DNA of 8,349 nt from an uncultured Lachnospiraceae bacterium (GTDB lineage Bacteria > Bacillota > Clostridia > Lachnospirales > Lachnospiraceae), in NCBI GenBank assembly GCA_900555195.1, contig USKC01000123.1, positions 1-8,349 of the forward strand, in the 5' to 3' direction. Both the position numbers and the translations under genes were made by a program. Under the pieces are notes generated by a model. That model did no database searches and was not told the DNA's origin. It worked only from the letters and a program-made list of their open reading frames with translations. This document shows positions 1 to 6,325 of the stretch, piece after piece (position 1 is the first letter of the stretch; each line of letters begins with the position of its first letter).

Positions 1-33
1 GCCTCCCGACATTTCCATGCTTATCCTACTTGT

Positions 34-771
34 TCAGATGCTTATTATATATGAATCCCCCCGTTTTTGCAAGATGCGGTCCGCCAATCTGCTGGCTTCG
101 CTCCTGGTTAATTTCTCCACATCCACCGCAAGTTCCACATGATGAAGCGCTGCCAGCCGGTAAATTCTCTCCTTCTGTGCCTTGCTGGCCGGGGATTCCC
201 GCTTCACTTTATATATCAATGGCTTCGGCTCAAAATCCGCTTCGTTGTAGTAGGATGCGCGCAGGATTTCATAGAGGCGGCTGGCCGCCTGCGCATCCCC
301 CAGCGCCCGATGCGCCGTATGCGTAATTCCAAAATGTTTGCACAAAAAACCGAGATTTCTGCTTTCCAGTTCCGGAAGAAACTTTCTCGCCAGCATCAAA
401 GTGTCCACACCCAAAGCCTCAAAGGTGAGTCCGCAGTTTACCGCCGCTTTTTTCAAAAAAGAAAAGTCAAACAGCAGGCTGTGTCCCAGCAGCACATCCT
501 TGCCCACAAATTCCAGAAAGCCAGGCAGCACTTCTTCTATACCTGGCGCGCCCTCTAGCTGTTCATCCGTAATTCCTGTCAGCTGCTTCGTACATTCCGA
601 AAGCTTCCTTCCCGGATTCACCAGGCTGCTGTACTGCGCTGCGGGCTTTCCGTTTCTGACCCGCACCGCACCGATCTCAATGATTCTGTCATACTTGGGA
701 TACAGGCCGGTGGTCTCCAGATCCACGCTCGTGTAATCCGCCCCGTCCGTTCTTGCCTGTCCTCCGTTCAT
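34..771 (-). CDS. DEDDh-family 3'-5' exonuclease (DNA polymerase III epsilon-like) with small C-terminal helical domain
   Basis: A 245-residue protein expected to remove nucleotides from DNA 3' ends, in the RNase T/DnaQ superfamily. All DEDDh motifs are visible: Exo I DLETTG (D17, E19), Exo II GHSLLFDFSFL (D102) and Exo III HRALGDA (H154, D159), so it should be active with two metal ions. Residues 1-175 form the nuclease domain. Residues about 195-240 add a charged segment ending in LTRSEASRLADRIL, resembling the DUF3072-type tail seen on clostridial exonucleases (recalled, not searched). There is no polymerase or helicase domain, so it is a stand-alone nuclease; a role in proofreading or repair is inferred. 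Its ATG overlaps the nth stop as ATGA, and a GGTGA ribosome site lies 6 nt upstream inside nth, so translation is probably coupled. The low-complexity end IISI uses ATA codons. Family call is firm; the precise cellular role is not known. Confidence 0.9.
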   Translation of the reverse strand: MNGGQARTDGADYTSVDLETTGLYPKYDRIIEIGAVRVRNGKPAAQYSSLVNPGRKLSECTKQLTGITDEQLEGAPGIEEVLPGFLEFVGKDVLLGHSLLFDFSFLKKAAVNCGLTFEALGVDTLMLARKFLPELESRNLGFLCKHFGITHTAHRALGDAQAASRLYEILRASYYNEADFEPKPLIYKVKRESPASKAQKERIYRLAALHHVELAVDVEKLTRSEASRLADRILQKRGDSYIISI

Positions 772-1448
772 TTTGTTTCACCCGCCTTCTTCTGTCCCGC
801 ACGGCGCGAAGAGCGTCCGCAGCCGCAGGAAGGGCAGACCCCGGCCAGGAAGCATTCCTCACATTTTGGCCCGATCGCCTTGCAGAGCTGTCTTCCCAGC
901 GTGATGATCTGCATATTATACAGGATCCAATGATCCTTTGGCAAAACCTTCATCAGTTCCCGTTCCACCTTCTCCGGATCGTCCTCCTTTGTAAAGCCCA
1001 GGCGCTTGGAAATCCGCTTCACATGGGTATCCACCACGATGCTCGGCTCATGATAAATGTTTCCGCGAATCACGTTGGCTGTCTTTCTTCCCACCCCTGC
1101 CAGGGAAGTCAGATCCTCAAGGGAACGCGGCACCTGCCCGTCGAATCTTTCCAGAATGGCCTTGGCACAGGCAATGATATTCTTCGCTTTATTATGGTAG
1201 AATCCTGTCGCATGGATATCCTGCTCCAGTTCCTCCTGAGCCGCCCCGGCAAAAGCTTCCAGGCTGGGATATTTTACAAACAGCGTCCGGGTGACGATGT
1301 TTACCCGCGCGTCCGTGCACTGCGCGCTCAGGATCGTTGCGATCAGCAGCTGCCATGCATTCTCATATTCCAGATAACAGATCGTATCCGTTCCATACTG
1401 TTCATCCAACAGGAGAAGCGTCTTTTTTACTCTTTCTTCTTTTGTCAT
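768..1448 (-). CDS. nth: Endonuclease III (DNA glycosylase/AP lyase)
   Basis: A base-excision repair enzyme that removes oxidised pyrimidines and cleaves the strand at the abasic site. Counting from the ATG at 1448 (226 residues; E. coli Nth has 211), the helix-hairpin-helix LAGVGRKTANVI spans 116-127 with catalytic Lys122. Catalytic Asp140 lies in VDTHVKRISKRLG. The 4Fe-4S cluster cysteines follow the family spacing C-x6-C-x2-C-x5-C (189, 196, 199, 205). An extra short tail, CPSCGCG then basic residues, follows the cluster. An in-frame ATG at 1460 would give 230 residues, but GGAGG at 1454-1458 sits 5 nt before the ATG at 1448 and overlaps the upstream codons, so 1448 is preferred. It lies 47 nt behind the radical SAM gene with no terminator, and overlaps the exonuclease gene by 4 nt. 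Confidence 0.96.
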   Translation of the reverse strand: MTKEERVKKTLLLLDEQYGTDTICYLEYENAWQLLIATILSAQCTDARVNIVTRTLFVKYPSLEAFAGAAQEELEQDIHATGFYHNKAKNIIACAKAILERFDGQVPRSLEDLTSLAGVGRKTANVIRGNIYHEPSIVVDTHVKRISKRLGFTKEDDPEKVERELMKVLPKDHWILYNMQIITLGRQLCKAIGPKCEECFLAGVCPSCGCGRSSRRAGQKKAGETK

Positions 1449-1458
1449 GCCAACCTCC
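1446..1458 (-). promoter_or_regulatory. Ribosome binding site deciding the nth start
   Basis: On the minus strand GGAGG (1458-1454) stands 5 nt before the ATG at 1448. The alternative in-frame ATG at 1460 overlaps this site and has no good Shine-Dalgarno of its own, so translation most likely begins at 1448. Confidence 0.7.
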
Positions 1459-1478
1459 ATCTTATGCGCGAACCGTTA

Positions 1479-1492
1479 TCCGCCGTCCGCCG
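1479..1492. repeat. Short tandem repeat (TCCGCCG x2)
   Basis: Two adjacent copies of the 7-mer TCCGCCG (plus strand) lie in the gap between the radical SAM stop codon and nth. As minus-strand RNA this reads CGGCGGACGGCGGA. No function is evident and it may be chance. Confidence 0.5.
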
Positions 1493-1495
1493 CCT

Positions 1496-3301
1496 TTATA
1501 AGTCAAGCGGCACGATTCTCGCCTGCGCGTTCAAAGGGTTCCTTTCCTGATAATCGAACAGGAGCCACCATTCCCCTTCCTGCGCTCCCTCCAGCAGTTT
1601 CCCGTCCCAGACGGGCAGCGTAAAGCGTTCAATATGCGTCATGCGTTCCAGCTGCCTGGAATCACACCCCTGCTTTACATAATCAGCCAGAATATCCGGC
1701 CGTTCCAGTTCCGACTGGTAAAAGCGGATCCGCCTTTCCCTCTCTTCCTTCGTTCCGGCGAGCGGGAGCGCAAAGGCCGGACGGCTTTTCAGATTTTCCC
1801 TTAAATACATATCCAGCGTCAGCAGCTGCCGGTACAGCGATTCCCGTTCCGGATCTGTCTTGACAGCAAATGCGAACAAAACCTGATAGCGATAGGCGCG
1901 TGAAGGGCTTTTCAGACAAAATCCCTGTTCCTTATAATATTCAGCCAGGCTGCGATACATCCCAAAAGCGGAAGGAAAATGCTTTTCCAATTCCGGAAGT
2001 GTATGGACGAACTGCGCGCTGTTATAATACAGCTCCACCATCTCTTCCACCTGCTTTAACAGGCATACCTCTTCAAAGGAAAGCCATTTGGTAAAAAGCA
2101 CCTCATAAGGCGGCCTGTCCATATACGCGATGCCATACTTCTCCGCTTCTTCCTGCATCATGGAACCCTTCAGCACTTTCAAAAATCCCAGCTGAAGCTG
2201 GTGGGGCCTGCAGGCATACACATCGTCAAAGGAATGGCCGAAGCTCTCAAAATCCTCATAGGGAAGGCCCGCGATCAAATCCAGATGAATGTGGATATTC
2301 TCTCCTGCCAGCAGGCGTTCCACGTTTCTCTTCAGCCGTCCCCACTCCACCGGGCGCCGTATCGCGTCAAGGGTCTGCACGTTCGTGGACTGGACGCCCA
2401 CTTCCAGCTGAATCAGGCCCGGCCGCATTCTTCCCAAAAGTTCCAGTTCTTCCTCCGTCAGAATGTCTCCTGCGATTTCAAAGTGGAAATTGGTCTTTCC
2501 GTTATCATGTTCCAGAATGTAGCGCCAGATCTCCATGGCATGCCCGTGGTTGCAGTTGAAGGTTCGATCCACGAATTTCACCTGAGGAACTTCTTTGTCC
2601 AGAAAAAACTGCAGTTCCTTCTTTACCAGCTCCAGATCCCGAAAACGCACCGTCTTATCAATGGAAGACAGACAGTAGCTGCAGCGATAGGGGCATCCTC
2701 TTGAGGACTCATAATACAGGATACGGTCTTCAAACGCCTCCAGGCCGTCCGTTTCGTAGAAAAAAGGCAGACGGCTGATATCCGTAAGCTGTCTGGAACC
2801 GGTACACAGAATGCCTTTTCCCTCCTGTTTCTCCCTGTCCCTGCGGCAGATCAGGCCCGGGATCTGTTCCAGACAGACAGGCGCTCCGTCTCCCTCCATC
2901 CGTGCCAGGTACATCCCCATCAGGTCAAAAAAGGTCTCCTCTCCTTCCCCTACTATGATGCCTGTAACAGACGGATACCGATTCAGGATCTCTTCCGGAT
3001 CATAGGACACCTCCGGCCCGCCCAGCCAGATATCCATCTTAGGAAGAATTTTGGCCAGTTCCACGATCAGCTCCCGCACCTCTGCCCAATTCCAGATATA
3101 GCAGGAAAATCCAACCGCATCCGGCCTGCGCGCACAGATATCGGCCAGAATCTGGTCAAACGGCTGGTTGATGGTATATTCTGCCAGTTCAATATGCCTT
3201 TCCCACTCCGGTTTCCGCATACAGCTGTAGGCGCGCAGGCTGCGGATGGCCGGATTGGAATGGATATATTTCGCGTTTACGGCAACTAATAAAAATTTCA
3301 T
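1496..3301 (-). CDS. B12-binding-domain radical SAM protein (DUF4080-type), substrate unknown
   Basis: A 601-residue probable cytosolic iron-sulfur enzyme. Residues about 1-140 form a cobalamin-binding-like Rossmann domain (MKFLLVAVNAKYIHSNPAIR at the start, LGGPEVSYDPEE near 93-104, GEGEETF near 118-124). It lacks a DxHxxG cobalamin-ligand motif, as do many class B radical SAM proteins. Residues about 195-365 form the radical SAM core, with CxxxCxxC at C203, C207, C210 in ESSRGCPYRCSYC; this should bind the 4Fe-4S cluster that cleaves S-adenosylmethionine. QLEVGVQS and HLDLIAGLPYED are typical core strands. Residues about 370-601 match my recollection of the DUF4080 tail. The ATG at 3301 is chosen because the protein then opens with the usual MKFLLVAVNA and GGGG lies 8 nt upstream; an in-frame TTG at 3340 is possible but would run into the terminator hairpin. 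Substrate is not known; a methylation or other radical reaction is inference. Followed by nth and the exonuclease. Confidence 0.88.
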   Translation of the reverse strand: MKFLLVAVNAKYIHSNPAIRSLRAYSCMRKPEWERHIELAEYTINQPFDQILADICARRPDAVGFSCYIWNWAEVRELIVELAKILPKMDIWLGGPEVSYDPEEILNRYPSVTGIIVGEGEETFFDLMGMYLARMEGDGAPVCLEQIPGLICRRDREKQEGKGILCTGSRQLTDISRLPFFYETDGLEAFEDRILYYESSRGCPYRCSYCLSSIDKTVRFRDLELVKKELQFFLDKEVPQVKFVDRTFNCNHGHAMEIWRYILEHDNGKTNFHFEIAGDILTEEELELLGRMRPGLIQLEVGVQSTNVQTLDAIRRPVEWGRLKRNVERLLAGENIHIHLDLIAGLPYEDFESFGHSFDDVYACRPHQLQLGFLKVLKGSMMQEEAEKYGIAYMDRPPYEVLFTKWLSFEEVCLLKQVEEMVELYYNSAQFVHTLPELEKHFPSAFGMYRSLAEYYKEQGFCLKSPSRAYRYQVLFAFAVKTDPERESLYRQLLTLDMYLRENLKSRPAFALPLAGTKEERERRIRFYQSELERPDILADYVKQGCDSRQLERMTHIERFTLPVWDGKLLEGAQEGEWWLLFDYQERNPLNAQARIVPLDL

Positions 3302-3338
3302 CGTTTCGTCCCCATCCCGGTTCTGTCCTCTTTGCAGC

Positions 3339-3375
3339 AAAAGGCGGGAAAAAGTCTTCTCGCTTCTCCCCGCCT
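3339..3375 (-). terminator. Probable intrinsic terminator after galT
   Basis: Read on the minus strand, AGGCGGGGAGAAG (3375-3363) pairs with CTTTTTCCCGCCT (3354-3342). This makes a 13-bp stem with two G-U pairs and an 8-nt loop, followed by a short T-run (3342-3339). On the plus strand the G-U pairs become C-A mismatches, so the structure favours RNA made in the galT direction. The T-tract is short, so termination may be partial and allow some read-through into the radical SAM gene. Confidence 0.6.
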
Positions 3376-3386
3376 GCTTTTTGACC

Positions 3387-3410
3387 GCCGTTCGGCCAAG
3401 TCCAAACGGC
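3387..3410 (-). other. RNA hairpin between galT and the terminator
   Basis: On the minus strand GCCGTTTGG (3410-3402) pairs with CCGAACGGC (3395-3387) around a 6-nt loop, a 9-bp stem with one U-G pair. The wobble is valid only in minus-strand RNA. No T-tract follows, so it is not a terminator by itself. It starts 14 nt past the galT stop codon and could protect the galT mRNA 3' end or mark a processing site; that role is inferred. Confidence 0.5.
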
Positions 3411-3423
3411 TGACGCTTTGTTT

Positions 3424-4953
3424 CTATTCCTGATTCAAATATGCTAGGAACCGGTCAAAGGCCTTCCGGCCTTCCTCCGTTCTCTTGTATACACCTGCGT
3501 CCTCGAGCACCTCCATGAATACCTGGCCGATCTCCTTCTGAATGATTTCATGAATAGTATCCGCATTCACTGTATCATATTTAGGAAGGAACTCCTCCAC
3601 CCAATCCGCATGCTTGCCAAGGATCTCGTCCTTACGGATATCCGCGCCGTCCAGAATCGCTTTTTCCAGCTGCGCCATCTCCCCGTCCAGCCTGGAAGGA
3701 AGCACCGCCAATCCCATCACTTCGATCAGGCCGATGTTTTCCTTCTTGATATGGTGCAGCTTCGCATGGGGATGATAGACACCCAGGGGGTGTTCAGGCG
3801 TGGTGATATTGTTGCGCAGCACCAGATCCAGCTCATAGTTCTCTCCCCGTTTTCTGGCAATGGGAGTGATCGTATTATGCGGCTCCCCGTCCGTCTCAGC
3901 AAGGATAAAGGCCGCTTCATCCGTATATCCGCGCCATTTTTCAAGGATCACATCCGCCAGGGCGATGAGGCGGCCGCTGTCCGGGCCATTCAGACGGATG
4001 ACGGACATGGGCCAGCAGACCACGCCGGCTTTTACATCCTCAAATCCTTTCACCGTGAAGTCCCTGTCAATTCCTGCCTTCGCCATGGGAAATTCATAAT
4101 GTCCTCCCTGGAAATGGTCGTGGCTTAAGATAGAGCCTCCCACGATCGGCAGATCCGCATTGGAGCCCAGCATATAATGCGGGAATAATTTAACGAAATC
4201 AAACAGCTTCACAAAGGTATCATGTTCAATCTTCATCGGAATATGTCTGGAATTGAACACAATGCAATGTTCATTATAATATACATAAGGCGAGTACTGG
4301 AATCCCCATTCCCCACCGTTTATTGTAATGGGAATGATCCTATGGTTCTGTCTGGCCGGATGGTTCACCCTTCCGGCATACCCTTCGTTTTCCATGCACA
4401 GCTGGCATTTGGGATAGCCGCTCTGTTTTGCAGTCTTCGCCGCAGCGATCGCCTTGGGATCTTTCTCCGGCTTGGACAGATTGATCGTGATATCCAGATC
4501 CCCGTATTTGGTATGCGCCACCCATTTCTGATCCTTGCAGACCCGATAGCGGCGTATATAGTCTGTATCCTGGCTGAATTTATAAAAATATTCTGTAGCC
4601 GCCTCCGGCGATATTTCATAACGCTCCCGGAACTTCCGGATGATCTCGCTGGGGCGCGCCACCAGAACGCTCATGATCTTGGTGTCAAACAGATCACGGT
4701 ATACCACGCTGTCATCTTCCAGCAACCCTTCCTTTGCGGCGTAGTCAAGCATGTCTTTCAGAATCCCTTCCAGCTTTCCCACAAGAATGGGTTCTTCTTC
4801 CTTCGACGCCGTAATGGGCGTATCCGCATCTTCCAGCTCATCCAGCCCGAACAGCTCCAGGAGGCGGTTCGCCGTATAAATTGTATCCTCCGGCTCCACC
4901 AATCCCGTAGCCAGTCCATATCTCACCAATTCTCTAATACTGCTCTGAATCAT
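3424..4953 (-). CDS. galT: Galactose-1-phosphate uridylyltransferase, class II
   Basis: Second enzyme of the Leloir pathway: it exchanges galactose-1-phosphate with UDP-glucose to give glucose-1-phosphate and UDP-galactose in the cytosol. The 509-residue length and overall sequence fit the Firmicutes class II type rather than the roughly 350-residue E. coli type. Counted from the ATG at 4953, SHDHFQGGHYEFPM starts at 277; the second His of HDH (280) corresponds by analogy to the uridylylated His of the class I HPH motif. CQLC at 183-186 is a likely metal-binding pair. The opening MIQSSIRELVRYGLATGLV is typical of the family. In-frame starts at 4965 (ATG) and 4980 (TTG) exist, but GGAG at 4963-4960 lies 6 nt before 4953. 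The gene begins 14 nt after galK and ends just before two hairpins. Identity is firm; only the start is uncertain. Confidence 0.96.
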   Translation of the reverse strand: MIQSSIRELVRYGLATGLVEPEDTIYTANRLLELFGLDELEDADTPITASKEEEPILVGKLEGILKDMLDYAAKEGLLEDDSVVYRDLFDTKIMSVLVARPSEIIRKFRERYEISPEAATEYFYKFSQDTDYIRRYRVCKDQKWVAHTKYGDLDITINLSKPEKDPKAIAAAKTAKQSGYPKCQLCMENEGYAGRVNHPARQNHRIIPITINGGEWGFQYSPYVYYNEHCIVFNSRHIPMKIEHDTFVKLFDFVKLFPHYMLGSNADLPIVGGSILSHDHFQGGHYEFPMAKAGIDRDFTVKGFEDVKAGVVCWPMSVIRLNGPDSGRLIALADVILEKWRGYTDEAAFILAETDGEPHNTITPIARKRGENYELDLVLRNNITTPEHPLGVYHPHAKLHHIKKENIGLIEVMGLAVLPSRLDGEMAQLEKAILDGADIRKDEILGKHADWVEEFLPKYDTVNADTIHEIIQKEIGQVFMEVLEDAGVYKRTEEGRKAFDRFLAYLNQE

Positions 4954-4963
4954 ACCAATCTCC
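4951..4963 (-). promoter_or_regulatory. Ribosome binding site deciding the galT start
   Basis: GGAG (4963-4960, minus strand) precedes the ATG at 4953 by 6 nt. Starts at 4965 or 4980 would overlap this site or the galK stop codon (4970-4968), so 4953 is preferred. Confidence 0.65.
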
Positions 4964-4967
4964 ATTC

Positions 4968-6131
4968 TTACAGCACACAAGGGCCGTCACCGATCTCAAC
5001 CGCATAGAAATCGGCCGCATAGCCGATCTTCTTCAGATAAGCCTCTCCCACCTGTTCGATAAAGCGGTCGATTGCATCCGTCCGGACTATGCTCACCGTA
5101 CATCCGCCAAATCCTGCGCCCGTCATACGGGAACCGATCACGCCGTCCACCTTCCAGGCCTCTTCCACCAGCGTATCCAGTTCAATGCCGGTCACCTCAT
5201 AATCATCCCGGAGGGATACATGGGAATCGTTCATGAGCTGGCCGAACAGGGTGATATCATTCGCCTTCAGGGCAGCAACCGCCTTGATCGTGCGCTGATT
5301 CTCATAAACCGCATGTTTTGCGCGCTTTCTGCGCACATCGTCTTTGATGGCACTCTTGTACTGTTCAAACTGCTCTTCTGTCAGATCTCCCAGCGCCTTG
5401 ATGCCGATCACTTCCTGAAGCTCTGCAAGGGCTGTCTCGCATTCGCTCCTTCTCTCATTGTATTTGGAATCACCCAGACCGCGCTTCTTATTGCTGCAGG
5501 CGATGACTATCTTTGCTCCTTCCAGATGGATGGGCGCATATTCATAGCTCAGATCTGCGGTATCCAAAAAGATCGCATGATCCTTCTTGCCCATGGCAAT
5601 GGCGAACTGATCCATGATTCCGCAGTTGACCCCATTGAAATTGTTCTCGGAATACTGTCCGATCAGGGCCAGATCCTGGTTCGTCACATCAAAGCCGAAC
5701 ATGTCCCTCAGAATGAAGCCGGTCAGCACTTCCAAAGATGCGGAAGAAGACAGGCCGGAACCATTGGGAATGTTACCGTAAAGCAACAGATCCATTCCAC
5801 AGGGGATCTGAAAACCTCTTTCTCCAAACGCCCACATCACGCCCTTGGGATAATTGGTCCAATCCGCCTCCTTCTCAGGCTTCAGGCCGTCCAGGCTGCT
5901 CTCCAGCACGCCCAGCTGCGCAAAGTTCATGGAATAAAACCGGAGCTTCCGATCCTCCCTCTTTCTCGCCACCCCATAGGTTCCGATGGTCAGCGCGCAG
6001 GGAAACACATGTCCTCCGTTATAATCCGTATGTTCTCCGATCAGATTCACTCTGCCCGGGGCAAAATAGGTCTTTACGCCCTGCGTATCCCCGAAAATTT
6101 CTTCAAATTTCTGTAAAATTTTCTCCTTCAT
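4968..6131 (-). CDS. galK: Galactokinase
   Basis: First committed enzyme of the Leloir pathway: it phosphorylates alpha-D-galactose at C1 with ATP. The 387-residue length is normal for a GHMP-family galactokinase. The galactokinase signature PGRVNLIGEHTDYNGG spans 25-40, with R27 and E33 in the active site region. The ATP-binding GHMP motif IPNGSGLSSSASLE is at 121-134. IMDQF gives the catalytic Asp174. The third GHMP motif MTGAGFGGC is at 336-344. The start is well supported: AAGGAG (6144-6139) lies 7 nt before the ATG. galT follows 14 nt downstream and is surely cotranscribed. The gap upstream carries a candidate promoter and a cre site, suggesting glucose repression through CcpA. Galactokinase rather than mevalonate or homoserine kinase is secure because the full galactose signature is present. 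Confidence 0.98.
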   Translation of the reverse strand: MKEKILQKFEEIFGDTQGVKTYFAPGRVNLIGEHTDYNGGHVFPCALTIGTYGVARKREDRKLRFYSMNFAQLGVLESSLDGLKPEKEADWTNYPKGVMWAFGERGFQIPCGMDLLLYGNIPNGSGLSSSASLEVLTGFILRDMFGFDVTNQDLALIGQYSENNFNGVNCGIMDQFAIAMGKKDHAIFLDTADLSYEYAPIHLEGAKIVIACSNKKRGLGDSKYNERRSECETALAELQEVIGIKALGDLTEEQFEQYKSAIKDDVRRKRAKHAVYENQRTIKAVAALKANDITLFGQLMNDSHVSLRDDYEVTGIELDTLVEEAWKVDGVIGSRMTGAGFGGCTVSIVRTDAIDRFIEQVGEAYLKKIGYAADFYAVEIGDGPCVL

Positions 6132-6180
6132 ATCCCTTCTCCTTTTCGTGATTGACGTGATACCTTATGCGCATTTGCCG

Positions 6181-6194
6181 TGCAACCGCTTTCA
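6181..6194 (-). promoter_or_regulatory. Candidate cre site (CcpA catabolite repression)
   Basis: On the minus strand TGAAAGCGGTTGCA matches the cre consensus TGWNANCGNTNWCA at every specified position except one (G in place of W at position 12). It begins about 2 nt after the expected transcription start of the galK promoter, where bound CcpA would block initiation or elongation. Catabolite repression of gal genes in Firmicutes is established; binding here is inferred. Confidence 0.65.
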
Positions 6195-6203
6195 ACTGAA
6201 TTT

Positions 6204-6232
6204 ATCATATACCAAAAGAAAGAGCCCGGCAA
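6204..6232 (-). promoter_or_regulatory. Candidate sigma-A promoter for galKT
   Basis: Minus-strand -35 TTGCCG (6232-6227) and -10 TATGAT (6209-6204) are separated by exactly 17 nt. The -10 differs from consensus at one base; the -35 matches at four of six, as expected for a promoter that needs an activator. Transcription would begin near 6196, leaving a leader of about 65 nt before galK. Confidence 0.6.
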
Positions 6233-6265
6233 GCAAAGATTGTTCTATCTGCCTGTCAAAATGTT
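6230..6265 (-). promoter_or_regulatory. Possible AraC-type operator: 21-bp-spaced direct repeat
   Basis: On the minus strand two half-sites sharing AACAnTnT start at 6265 and 6244, exactly 21 bp apart, and the second runs up to the -35 hexamer. Direct repeats two helical turns apart, abutting the -35, are the usual layout for AraC-family activators. The repeat is short and could be chance. Confidence 0.25.
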
Positions 6266-6310
6266 AACTTTCTTTCCCTCCAGCCGAATGGGAAGGCTCA
6301 CCGTCCTGCA

Positions 6311-6325
6311 AAAAAAACTAGTTTT
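6311..6325 (-). terminator. Weak hairpin and T-tract at the end of the AraC gene
   Basis: The regulator's TAG stop lies in the palindrome AAAACTAGTTTT and is followed by a run of seven T on the minus strand. The possible stem is AT-rich and contains the T-run rather than preceding it, so this is at best a weak terminator between the regulator and galK. Confidence 0.25.

Noticed and set aside
753..1550. Long plus-strand open frame (265 codons) opposite nth
   Set aside because: It is antisense to a fully motif-supported nth gene, shows no recognisable domain, and has no ribosome site that I could see; it is a shadow frame.
3302..3340. N-terminal extension of the radical SAM protein from an in-frame TTG at 3340
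   Set aside because: It would add 13 hydrophilic residues before the family-typical MKFLLVAVNA, and the TTG sits at the foot of the terminator hairpin.
4222..5007. Plus-strand open frame (261 codons) opposite galT
   Set aside because: Entirely antisense to galT and without recognisable domains or initiation signals.
5220..6116. Long plus-strand open frame (298 codons) opposite galK
   Set aside because: galK on the other strand has all its family motifs; the antisense product has no recognisable family and looks like a shadow of galK codon bias.
6254..6259. Perfect -35 hexamer TTGACA on the minus strand upstream of galK
   Set aside because: No acceptable -10 lies 16-18 nt downstream (candidates TTTGCT, TTGCTT, TGCTTG), so the promoter at 6204-6232 is preferred; TTGACA falls inside the possible AraC site.
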